This document shows positions 23,476 to 31,216 of a stretch of DNA of 50,622 bases, in pieces. The notes beneath the pieces were generated by a model. The model was given only the letters and a program-made list of their open reading frames with translations. It was not told the DNA's origin and did no database searches. The stretch covers positions 1-50,622 of the forward strand of contig CAYMTN010000005.1 of the NCBI GenBank assembly GCA_964393335.1, in the 5' to 3' direction. Within the stretch, counting starts at the first letter, position 1. Every line of letters begins with the position of its first letter. Made by a program: the position numbers and the translations under genes. Source of the stretch: CAYMTN01 sp964393335. Lineage in GTDB: Bacteria > Chloroflexota > Anaerolineae > Aggregatilineales > Aggregatilineaceae.

Positions 23476-24567
23476 ATGTTTGGTAACGTGGAAGAAAGCC
23501 GCACGATAGTTGTCATGCAGGGCGATCAGACGGGGCAGGAGCTACTAGAGGAAGCGCTGCGTGTTTTGTCGCCTTCGATCATACCCTCAAATATCCATTT
23601 TCAGACCTTCGATCTGTCGCTGGGAAACCGCCGAGCAACCAAGAATCAGGTTGTTTACGACGCGGCTGAAGCCGTCAAAACACATGGTTTAGGGATCAAA
23701 GCCGCGACCATAACCCCCGGTGACCCGGATGACGTGGGCAGCCCCAACGCCATTCTGCGTGAGGCCATCGACGCGCAAGTGATCTTGCGTGTCGGGCGGC
23801 GTATTCCCCCGGTGCGTCCGATTGCCGGTGTGCACGCGCCGATTGCGGTCGTACGCATGGCGGTAGGTGACGCATACGGCGCGTCTGAATGGCGCGAGGG
23901 CGAAGGGTTGGATGAAGTCGCCTGCCGCACCGAGAAGATCACGCGCCGTACCTGCCGCGCGGTGGCGGAATACGCGTTCCACTACGCCAAGCGGGCCGGT
24001 GCTAAGGTGTTCGGCGGCCCGAAATATACCGTCAGTCCGATTTACGAAGGCATGTTCAAAGAGGAGCTTGACGCTGCGTCCGCACGGTTTCCGTCAGTAC
24101 GCTACGATCCGCAGTTGATTGACGCAACCTATGCGCTGCTGCTGGAAACAACCGGCGAGCCGCTGGTGATCCCGACTTTGAACCGTGATGGCGACAGTAT
24201 GTCTGACCTGGTGCTGAAAATGTTTGGTACCATCGCCGGATCGGAATCCGTAATCCTGGCGTTTGATGATGAGTTGAAGCCGAATGCGGTCATTGCCGAA
24301 GCGCCACATGGTACGGCTCCCTCGCTTCAAGGCAAGAATCTGGCGAATCCGATGGCGATGATCATGGCAGCCGCGACGGTTCTCAGTTACATTCCCGACG
24401 ATCAGGCGTCTCGTGTCTGCCGTGCCATCCGCGAGTCAACCCTGGAAGCGGTTTACGAGGGCACCCGTACCGCAGATTTAGGTGGTCAGACAACCACTGA
24501 TGAATTCACTGACGAGGTGATTCACCGGGTACAAGCCAAGCTGGCCGTGTGGGATGCCCTGGGTTAG
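23476..24567 (+). CDS. Isocitrate/isopropylmalate dehydrogenase-family enzyme
   Basis: 363-residue beta-decarboxylating dehydrogenase, the length of NAD-type IDH/IPMDH. Recognisable features are VVMQGDQTGQELLEEAL at the N-terminus, SPNAILREAIDAQVILR (substrate-binding S-x-N-x3-R form), YGASEW, KVFGGPKYTVSPIYEGMFK with the conserved lysine, LNRDGDSMSDL (metal-binding aspartates), and EAPHGTAPSLQGKNLANP (nucleotide binding). The SxNxxxR form and overall pattern favour isocitrate over isopropylmalate, but cofactor choice is not certain. AGGGGAAGG runs up to the ATG. It stands between the sensor/regulator pair and the CCA fusion, with no clear operon partner. Confidence 0.87.
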   Translation: MFGNVEESRTIVVMQGDQTGQELLEEALRVLSPSIIPSNIHFQTFDLSLGNRRATKNQVVYDAAEAVKTHGLGIKAATITPGDPDDVGSPNAILREAIDAQVILRVGRRIPPVRPIAGVHAPIAVVRMAVGDAYGASEWREGEGLDEVACRTEKITRRTCRAVAEYAFHYAKRAGAKVFGGPKYTVSPIYEGMFKEELDAASARFPSVRYDPQLIDATYALLLETTGEPLVIPTLNRDGDSMSDLVLKMFGTIAGSESVILAFDDELKPNAVIAEAPHGTAPSLQGKNLANPMAMIMAAATVLSYIPDDQASRVCRAIRESTLEAVYEGTRTADLGGQTTTDEFTDEVIHRVQAKLAVWDALG

Positions 24568-24603
24568 TCTGCCGCGATTCTATTCTGCGCACCTTAATGC
24601 GAA

Positions 24604-27297
24604 TTGACGAAATCAACCGTGAAGCTCATCCTCACGCACGATAATGCTGATTTTGATGCGGTGGCGTCGCTGCTGGCGGCTCACAAGCTTGATCCGTCCG
24701 CCGTGCCGGTGCTGCCGCAGCGCTTGAATCGGAATGTCGAGCATTTTCTCAATTTGTATGCCGGTGCGTTTCCGTTCATCCAGCGCGACGAATTGAAGCG
24801 CGGCGGGCTGGTTGAACACGTCACGGTGGTTGATACGCAGAGTTTTTCAACCGCGCGTGGAATGCGCCCCTCGACGCCCATTCATTTTATCGATCACCAC
24901 CCGTTGACGCGCGACCTGGCCGAGAATCAGACCTTTTCCGGCGAACCGGTCGGTGCCGCGACGACGCTGATGGTCGAGCAGATTCATGCGCAGCTCATCT
25001 CGATTGAGCCGCTCGAAGCGACCCTGTTGATGCTGGGCATTTATGAGGACACCGGCTCGCTGGCATACGGCACGACGACGGCGCGTGACGTGCGCTGCGC
25101 GGCGTGGCTGCTGGAACGCGGCGCGGACCTGGATGTCGTGCGCGATTTTCTCCAGCACCGCCTGATGCCGGACCAACGCGAGTTATATGAGCGACTCGTC
25201 GAAAACGCCGAAACGCACGTCGTCAACGGGCATGTCGTGGTGCTGGCCTGTTCGCGTACCGAACACCCGGTAGACGAGGTCGCGACACTCGCGCACAAAC
25301 TGCGCGAGCTGTACGAACCGGGCGCGGTGTTTGTATTGGTGCAGTTCAACGGCGATATCCAGTTGGTGGCGCGCGGCACGACTGACGCGATCGACGTTTC
25401 GAGCATCGCCACGCGTTTTGGCGGCGGCGGGCACGAACGCGCCGCAGCGGCGTTGATCCGCCAGCGAAGACTGGCCGACGTGCGCCGCGAGATTTTGGAT
25501 GTGCTGCCGCAGATCGTCTCCGCGTCGATTCAGGTTGAGTCGTTGATGTCGGTTGGCGTGCAGACGGTGCGGGCATCCGAACGCGTAAAATCGATCGTGG
25601 ACCGCATGCAGCGCACGGGCCATGAAGGATTTCCAGTCGTCGAAGGCGGCAAGGTGGTCGGGTTATTGACCCGCCGCGACGTGGATCGTGCGATGCGGCA
25701 CGGCATGGGTCACCAGCCGGTCAGGGAGATCATGGAAGCGGGCGATGTTACGGTCAAACCCACCGATTCGATTGAGGTATTGCAGCAGCGTATGATGCGC
25801 TCTGGCTGGGGTCAGATTCCGGTTGTGGATGAGCAGGGGAAGCTGCTCGGTATTGTGACACGCACCGATCTGATCAATCGCTGGGGGCGGCGGGCCGACG
25901 ATTCCCGCCATGACGAAATCGTGCGGCGGATGCAGGCGGCGATCTCGCCGGGGATGTGGCAGTTGGCGCGGGCCATTGCTTACCAGGCCCAGCAGCGACA
26001 GGTCGGGTTGTACGTGGTTGGCGGTTTCGTGCGCGATCTGCTGCTGGATCTGCCGAATTACGATGTCGATCTGGTGGTGGAAGGTGACGCGATTGAGTTG
26101 GTGCGCGCCGTGCAAGCCACGTATGGCGGTGATATGCACAGCCACGCCCAGTTCGGGACGGCAAAATGGATGCCGGACGATGCTGTAGCACGCAGCCTGG
26201 GCATCGAGTTGAATGCGGCTGGTTGGCCTGCGTCGATTGACTTTGTGTCGGCTCGCTCGGAGTTTTACGAACAGCCGACGGCGCTGCCCACTGTGGAACG
26301 TGGCTCGATCAAGCTGGACCTGCACCGCCGCGACTTCACGATCAACACGCTGGCGATCCGTCTCTCCCCGGAGCCGTTTGGCGAGCTGCTTGATTTTTAC
26401 GGCGGCGAGCAGGATTTGCGCGAGGGCGTCATCCGCGTGCTGCACAGCCTGAGCTTTGTGGACGATCCAACGCGGATGCTGCGTGCCGTGCGCCTTGAAC
26501 AGCGGCTCGGTTTTCTCATCGAGTCGCGCACCGAGGAGTTGATCCGCAGCGCGATCGCGCTGCTGGACCGCGTGAGCGGCGACCGAATCCGGCATGAACT
26601 GGCGCTCATCCTGGCCGAGCAGCAGCCGCTGCGCGCCCTGACCCGGCTGGATGAATTGGGCATCCTGGCTGCGATTCACCCCGATCTACGGGTTGACGAC
26701 TGGGTGCGATCGGCGTTTCATGCGGTGCGTGATGCGCGCGAGGACTTACCCTGGCCCTCTTTGGCGACATTCGATAACTGGATGTTGACCACGTTTGGGT
26801 TGTTCATCAGCCGCCTGCCGGAACCAGAGCTGGAGCAGTTGGGGCGTCGGTTGCAGTTTTCGCGTGCCTATATCGACCACCTGCATGCCGCACGCACTGC
26901 GATCGCGTACCTGCCGCTGCTGGGTAAGCAGCAGCAACCGAGCGAGGTCGTTCGCCTGCTCGAACCCCTGGACGAAGTCGGATGGTTGGCTGCCTGGGCG
27001 GCGGCTCCGAATGGGGTGGCGCGCCAGCAGATTGAAACGTTTGCGAAGGAGTGGCGTTTCGTCAAACCGGTGCTGTCCGGTACCGACCTGCGCGAGATCA
27101 CCGGTCTGAAACCGGGGCCAGTTTACGGGGCGCTGCTCGACCGGCTGCGGCGTGCATGGCTGAACGGCGAGATCACGTCATCTGAGGCGGAAAAGAATCT
27201 GCTGCTGCGCCTGATCGCGGATTCTGAGACACTGGAACGACTCGAAGCCGAGCGTTTGGGACCGTCGCATACGCCTGATGCGCCTGACAAAGATTAG
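24604..27297 (+). CDS. DHH-DHHA1-CBS-CBS-tRNA nucleotidyltransferase fusion protein
   Basis: 897-residue four-part protein. Residues 1-300 are a DHH/DHHA1 phosphoesterase, with HDNADFDA, IDHHPL (D97-H98-H99) and GGGGHERAAAA. Two CBS domains follow (about 315-430; GLLTRRDVDRAM and LGIVTRTDLINR). The C-terminal half is a class II poly(A)/CCA polymerase head with GGFVRD (from G473) and the metal-binding D487-x-D489, then RRDFTINTLA and RMLRAVRLEQRL. The architecture is known in deep-branching bacteria and cyanobacteria, where such enzymes act in tRNA 3'-end synthesis; the DHH part may degrade nanoRNA. The start is TTG; a GTG five codons later is possible. No good ribosome binding site is seen for either. 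Confidence 0.92.
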   Translation: MTKSTVKLILTHDNADFDAVASLLAAHKLDPSAVPVLPQRLNRNVEHFLNLYAGAFPFIQRDELKRGGLVEHVTVVDTQSFSTARGMRPSTPIHFIDHHPLTRDLAENQTFSGEPVGAATTLMVEQIHAQLISIEPLEATLLMLGIYEDTGSLAYGTTTARDVRCAAWLLERGADLDVVRDFLQHRLMPDQRELYERLVENAETHVVNGHVVVLACSRTEHPVDEVATLAHKLRELYEPGAVFVLVQFNGDIQLVARGTTDAIDVSSIATRFGGGGHERAAAALIRQRRLADVRREILDVLPQIVSASIQVESLMSVGVQTVRASERVKSIVDRMQRTGHEGFPVVEGGKVVGLLTRRDVDRAMRHGMGHQPVREIMEAGDVTVKPTDSIEVLQQRMMRSGWGQIPVVDEQGKLLGIVTRTDLINRWGRRADDSRHDEIVRRMQAAISPGMWQLARAIAYQAQQRQVGLYVVGGFVRDLLLDLPNYDVDLVVEGDAIELVRAVQATYGGDMHSHAQFGTAKWMPDDAVARSLGIELNAAGWPASIDFVSARSEFYEQPTALPTVERGSIKLDLHRRDFTINTLAIRLSPEPFGELLDFYGGEQDLREGVIRVLHSLSFVDDPTRMLRAVRLEQRLGFLIESRTEELIRSAIALLDRVSGDRIRHELALILAEQQPLRALTRLDELGILAAIHPDLRVDDWVRSAFHAVRDAREDLPWPSLATFDNWMLTTFGLFISRLPEPELEQLGRRLQFSRAYIDHLHAARTAIAYLPLLGKQQQPSEVVRLLEPLDEVGWLAAWAAAPNGVARQQIETFAKEWRFVKPVLSGTDLREITGLKPGPVYGALLDRLRRAWLNGEITSSEAEKNLLLRLIADSETLERLEAERLGPSHTPDAPDKD

Positions 27298-27334
27298 AGG
27301 ATCATTAAGAAAGCCTCTCAATCAGGTGTCACAC

Positions 27335-27364
27335 TTGTAAAAGGATTTTTATCTGTAGTATTAT
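27335..27364 (+). promoter_or_regulatory. Candidate promoter of the cupin gene
   Basis: TTGTAA (27335-27340) and TATTAT (27359-27364) separated by 18 bp; start expected near 27371, about 53 nt before the cupin ATG. Confidence 0.45.
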
Positions 27365-27423
27365 TCCATCCACTTGTTGAACGCGAATCGTAAATCAGGC
27401 ATGAGTGGAAAGTGGAGTGTTTT

Positions 27424-27750
27424 ATGGCAGCAGGGACGCAGCAGGTCCGAGTCGTTCGGTGGCGTGGAGGACAACATCCTACACTGGATAACATCACCCG
27501 CCGCATGAGAGATGAAGGACTCCGGCCCTATGTGTGGGTTAATGCGCCAAACTTCCGCTATCCCCCCCGCAGTCACGGGTACGACAAAACGTTATATTGT
27601 GTGCAAGGTTCCCTGGAAGTTATGTTTCCCGAAACGAAACAACGCGTGATGCTGCGTTCAGGCGACCGGATTGATATGCCGCATGGTGTGCGTTACAGCG
27701 CCATCATCGGGCCAAATGGAGCCCAGTGTGTTGAGGGCAGCATCGTTTAG
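27424..27750 (+). CDS. Small cupin-domain protein
   Basis: 108-residue single-domain cupin. Motif 1 is represented by PPRSHGYDKTLYCVQGSLEVMF, with one His of the usual pair replaced, and motif 2 by SGDRIDMPHGVRYSA with its conserved His. A reduced metal-ligand set means it may bind metal differently or not at all. ATG at 27424 is chosen because GGAG sits 6 nt upstream; the in-frame GTG at 27412 would overlap that site. It appears monocistronic, with its own promoter and a terminator directly after it. Function cannot be named. Confidence 0.8.
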   Translation: MAAGTQQVRVVRWRGGQHPTLDNITRRMRDEGLRPYVWVNAPNFRYPPRSHGYDKTLYCVQGSLEVMFPETKQRVMLRSGDRIDMPHGVRYSAIIGPNGAQCVEGSIV

Positions 27751-27782
27751 TTTTCAAGTTGGGCGTTTTTGATGTACAGTTT

Positions 27783-27820
27783 CCAGGGTGAGCCGGTGTG
27801 GTTCACCCTGGTTCCGTTTA
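27783..27820 (+). terminator. Rho-independent terminator of the cupin gene
   Basis: 9-bp stem CCAGGGTGA (27783-27791) / TCACCCTGG (27803-27811) followed by TTCCGTTTA. The following open frame starts formally at GTG 27798 inside this hairpin, which argues for the later ATG. Confidence 0.65.
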
Positions 27821-27857
27821 TATGCCGAAGCCTGAGCTAACAGGGAGACGTAATCTG

Positions 27858-28490
27858 ATGCCCCGCTTGCGACCCTTTCGCCGCCGCGCTGCCGAGCGCG
27901 CGGATGATCAAGAGCCGGAATGGAACGACGAATCCGGTGACGAAGTTGCTGCTGCTACGATCGACTACGAAGCGCCGATTGAGCCGTTTGTACCTGTATC
28001 GGCTGCCAGTTATGACGAATATGACACCGAAGCCAGGGCTGAGGCCGGCGCCGAGCCAGCCCAGGCCGGCGAACCTGACGCGGAGTACTCGCGCCGCCGC
28101 CGCTCAAGACTACCGCGACTCCGGCTGCCGCGTCCACGTGTGGGGCAAGCGTTTGGCGTCCGGCTGAGCGTGCTGTTGGCCGCGTTATCCCTGGTGGCAT
28201 TTGGGATTTTCGGCACGCTGCTGGTACAGGATCGTCTGCGGGCTAGCGTTGAAGAATGGTGGCCGCTGGCGCTGGTGATCGTCGCCGGGCTGTGGATGTT
28301 GGTCGCCCTGGTGCGGCGGCAGGTCGCCTCGTTTTTGGGCGGCGCTGGATTCGCCGGAGTCGGGTTGAGCCTGCTGCTAAGCGCACAAGAGATCGCCCAG
28401 GTTGAAGAGACGTTATTGGGTGTGGTGTTGGTCACCGTCGGGTTGGGGATTGTTATTCGCGGCTTCTTGCTGCGACGTGTCCCCTTCTAG
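27858..28490 (+). CDS. Membrane protein of unknown function with acidic N-terminal region
   Basis: 210 residues, family not recognised. Residues 1-85 are charged and low in complexity (Arg-rich start, then Asp/Glu/Ala/Pro), followed by a basic patch SRRRRSRLPRLRLPRPR. Four hydrophobic helices follow: VRLSVLLAALSLVAFGIFG, WWPLALVIVAGLWMLVALV, ASFLGGAGFAGVGLSLLL and LLGVVLVTVGLGIVIRG. The basic patch before helix 1 predicts a cytoplasmic N-terminus. AGGGAG is 10 nt before the ATG. Its neighbour downstream is the CcdA-TlpA fusion; any functional link is unknown. Confidence 0.7.
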   Translation: MPRLRPFRRRAAERADDQEPEWNDESGDEVAAATIDYEAPIEPFVPVSAASYDEYDTEARAEAGAEPAQAGEPDAEYSRRRRSRLPRLRLPRPRVGQAFGVRLSVLLAALSLVAFGIFGTLLVQDRLRASVEEWWPLALVIVAGLWMLVALVRRQVASFLGGAGFAGVGLSLLLSAQEIAQVEETLLGVVLVTVGLGIVIRGFLLRRVPF

Positions 28491-28590
28491 CCGCGTTGCT
28501 GGCAGCCCGGCAAAACCTCACAGGTTGTTTTGGCATCTGACAGGGTAGGGTGGATATTCTAAGAGAGTATTGTAAGTTGGAGAGACCGGA

Positions 28591-30321
28591 ATGAGTAGTG
28601 ACGTAACCATTGGGCTGGCTTTTGTCGCCGGTTTGATCTCTTTTATTTCGCCGTGTGTGCTGCCGCTGGTGCCGGCCTACATCGGCTACATGAGCGGGCG
28701 AATGACGCACCAGGTGACGCTGCAAATTCAGGGTCAGGCACAGCCAAAGACGTTCCGCCAGCGGTTTGGGACGTTCACGCATGGCGTGTTTTTTGTGTTG
28801 GGATTCACGCTGTTTTTTGTGCTGTTCGGCCTGCTGACGACAGCCGCCGTGTCTTCGCTGACGTCGTTGGGGGTCACGGAAGGCGAGGTGCGCGACGGAA
28901 TCGCGCGCATCGGCGGAACCGCCGTGATTCTCTTTGGGCTGCACATTATGGGTGTCCTGAACCGGATGTTGACCTGGCTGCAAAAGCAGGCGGTCAAGCT
29001 GGATCAGAATCCATACGGGAACCTGATTTCTACGCTGGTTGGCCTGGCGCTGATCGGTGCGGTCTATTGGCTGTTTGTCGAATCGTGGTTTTTGACGCTG
29101 GTCGGGGTCCTGGTACTGTCACAGGCGTTCCGAGAGGCGTTGAAGGCTGACACGTCCGGCGAGTTTTGGTCCCTCATCCTCACGCGCGTGCAAACCGCGC
29201 TGTATGTGGATACGCGCCGCCAGAGCCAACCTAACAGCCGGTACGGGTATCTTGGCTCGTTGTTCATGGGCGTGGTGTTCTCGGCAGGCTGGACGCCGTG
29301 CATCGGCCCGATTTACGGCGCGGTGTTGACCCTGGCGTCATCCGGCGGATCGATTTCAGAAGCAGGGACGCTGCTCACCGCGTACTCGTTGGGGCTGGGG
29401 ATTCCGTTTTTGTTGACGGCGCTGGCGCTGGACCAGGCGCAAGGTGTGTTCCGTCGCTTGCAGCGGAACATGCGTATGATCGAAACGGTGAGTGGTGTGT
29501 TTTTGGTGCTGATCGGCGTGTTAGTTTTCAGCGGCGAGTTGGAGCGGTTCACACGGATCGGCACGGATCAAGGCTCGCTTGGTGACATCTCATTGAACCT
29601 GGAAAACTGCGTGGTTGGCGCAGTAGAGGGTGAGGTTCAATGGGGCCGGGTGCCGGGCTGCATCAGCAATGGTTTAAAAGAGGATTTTTACGTCACCTAC
29701 GCGCGAGTTGATTTCGTAACGACGCCGGTTTCAGTGGTCGAGGTGCCCGGTGCGGGTGATGCGGTGGTTGGCGTCGGCGCGCCAGAGTTGGGCGAAACCA
29801 ACACGTCTGTCGAAACCGGCCTGAACGCGCCGGAGTTGGCTCCAGGACCGGATGACGCAGCGGCCAGCGCGGTTGATGTGCCGGTCGGGTTGGCTGTTGG
29901 ACAGCGCGCCCCCGATTTTACGGCGGAACTGCTTGACGGTCGGACCGTGTCCCTGTCAGACTTTCGGGGACATCCGGTGCTGGTCAATTTCTGGGCGACA
30001 TGGTGCGGTCCGTGCCGCAAGGAAATGCCCGATTTTCAGACGGTCTACGACGCCCGCAGTGCGGACGGATTTGTTGTGTTAGCCGTCAATAACATGGAGC
30101 GAAAAAGTGATGTCGCGCAATTCATAGGCGATCTGGGGGTAACTTACCCGGTCGCGCTGGACGAAAGTGGCGCGATCAATTTCGACCTGTACGGTAGCGC
30201 GATACCGGGGTACCCGACGAGTTTCCTGCTGGATCGGAACGGCGTGATTGTCGGATACTTCCCGCGAATTGTGTCTGGCCCCGAACTGCTGGATGCATTG
30301 GAGGATATGCTTGCTGGTTAA
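28591..30321 (+). CDS. CcdA-TlpA fusion: thiol-disulfide transporter with thioredoxin-like domain
   Basis: 576 residues. The N-terminal half (1-330) is a CcdA/DsbD-type membrane domain with redox cysteines C22 (SFISPCVLPLVPAYIGY) and C237 (AGWTPCIGPIYG). A low-complexity linker follows (Val/Gly/Ala/Pro, about 370-430). The C-terminus is a TlpA/ResA-like thioredoxin fold (APDFTAELLDG, active site C472-G-P-C475, cis-Pro in IPGYPTSF). It should pass electrons from cytosolic thioredoxin across the membrane straight to an extracytoplasmic thiol reductase, for cytochrome c maturation or other disulfide reduction. Normally these are two proteins. GGAGAG precedes the ATG. The two membrane-domain helices between linker and C22 look longer than in standard 240-residue CcdA. 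Confidence 0.92.
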   Translation: MSSDVTIGLAFVAGLISFISPCVLPLVPAYIGYMSGRMTHQVTLQIQGQAQPKTFRQRFGTFTHGVFFVLGFTLFFVLFGLLTTAAVSSLTSLGVTEGEVRDGIARIGGTAVILFGLHIMGVLNRMLTWLQKQAVKLDQNPYGNLISTLVGLALIGAVYWLFVESWFLTLVGVLVLSQAFREALKADTSGEFWSLILTRVQTALYVDTRRQSQPNSRYGYLGSLFMGVVFSAGWTPCIGPIYGAVLTLASSGGSISEAGTLLTAYSLGLGIPFLLTALALDQAQGVFRRLQRNMRMIETVSGVFLVLIGVLVFSGELERFTRIGTDQGSLGDISLNLENCVVGAVEGEVQWGRVPGCISNGLKEDFYVTYARVDFVTTPVSVVEVPGAGDAVVGVGAPELGETNTSVETGLNAPELAPGPDDAAASAVDVPVGLAVGQRAPDFTAELLDGRTVSLSDFRGHPVLVNFWATWCGPCRKEMPDFQTVYDARSADGFVVLAVNNMERKSDVAQFIGDLGVTYPVALDESGAINFDLYGSAIPGYPTSFLLDRNGVIVGYFPRIVSGPELLDALEDMLAG

Positions 30322-30362
30322 GCTCACCCAAAACCCTGTGACATGGCAGAAGGACAGACGTA

Positions 30363-31133
30363 ATGGATAACGCACAGGTACATACTGAAAAGGAACTGCG
30401 CGGCATCATCCGGGTGAACCGTTGGGTGCTGCGCCTTTCGCGTCACTGGCTGGCTGCCATCCTGACGTTTCTTTTCCTGTACACCGGGCTGTCATTGATG
30501 GCCCCCGTGATGATGGAAGCCGGTTACGATGGCGTGGCGAATGTGATCTACAAGATTTACAGCCCAATGTGTCACCAGTTCGCATTCCGTTCGTGGTTCT
30601 TTTTTGGCGACCAGATAGCTTATCCGCGTGCAGTGGCAGGTTCCAGCTTGAAGTCGTTTGAGTCGTATGCCGCACAGGACCCGTATTTCGACGGCATGGA
30701 CCTGACCACGTGGTCAGCCGATCTCCAAATGGCGGCGCGATCGTTTCATGGCAACGCGCAGATGGGTTATAAAACTGCGCTGTGTGAGCGTGATGTTGCC
30801 ATTTATGGCACGATGTTTCTCGTCGGGTTGTTGTTTATCGGGATGCGCCACTGGTTGCGCCCGGCTCCGATCTGGTTATACCTGCTGTTGGGGTTGGCAC
30901 CGATTGGGATAGACGGGTTCAGCCAGATGTTCGGTTATGCCCCGTTTGACTTCTGGCCGGTGCGTGAGACTCTGCCCGGCTATCGTTTGTTGACCGGGAT
31001 GTTGTTTGGCCTGATGAACGTGTGGCTGGCATTCCCGTACCTGGAAATGTCAATGCGTGAAACGGTCGAGGCGGTTGGCGAAAAGGTAGAACTGGCCGAG
31101 CGGCGTCTGGCTGCTCTGCGCACGCAGGACTGA
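30363..31133 (+). CDS. DUF2085-family membrane protein
   Basis: 256 residues with about five to six hydrophobic helices. The DUF2085 core is visible in YSPMCHQFAFRSWFFFG, with the Cys-His-Gln motif, and later in LAPIGIDGFSQMFG. An insertion of about 60 residues between these (FESYAAQDPYFDGMDLT region) faces one side of the membrane. The C-terminus is helical and soluble (EAVGEKVELAERRLAAL). Function of the family is unknown. It starts 41 bp after the CcdA-TlpA stop and ends at a strong bidirectional terminator, so the two genes probably form one transcript and may share a thiol/metal role. Confidence 0.85.
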   Translation: MDNAQVHTEKELRGIIRVNRWVLRLSRHWLAAILTFLFLYTGLSLMAPVMMEAGYDGVANVIYKIYSPMCHQFAFRSWFFFGDQIAYPRAVAGSSLKSFESYAAQDPYFDGMDLTTWSADLQMAARSFHGNAQMGYKTALCERDVAIYGTMFLVGLLFIGMRHWLRPAPIWLYLLLGLAPIGIDGFSQMFGYAPFDFWPVRETLPGYRLLTGMLFGLMNVWLAFPYLEMSMRETVEAVGEKVELAERRLAALRTQD

Positions 31134-31152
31134 ACAAACCGCAGTCGTGATC

Positions 31153-31196
31153 AAAAAACGGGTCCCTGCCTTAGTCACCGGGCAGGGACCCGTTTT
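31153..31196. terminator. Strong bidirectional terminator between convergent operons
   Basis: Perfect 12-bp stem CGGGTCCCTGCC (31159-31170) / GGCAGGGACCCG (31181-31192), 10-base loop, with A6 on the left (31153-31158) and T4 on the right. Confidence 0.93.
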
Positions 31197-31216
31197 GTAT
31201 TGAGCAGCGGTGTGAC

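Noticed and set aside
25663..26679. 338-codon minus-strand frame opposite the CCA fusion
   Set aside because: Antisense shadow of a strongly conserved coding region; no motif or ribosome binding site supports it.
27798..27857. Upstream GTG start for the small membrane protein
   Set aside because: The codon falls in the cupin terminator hairpin; AGGGAG supports ATG 27858 instead.
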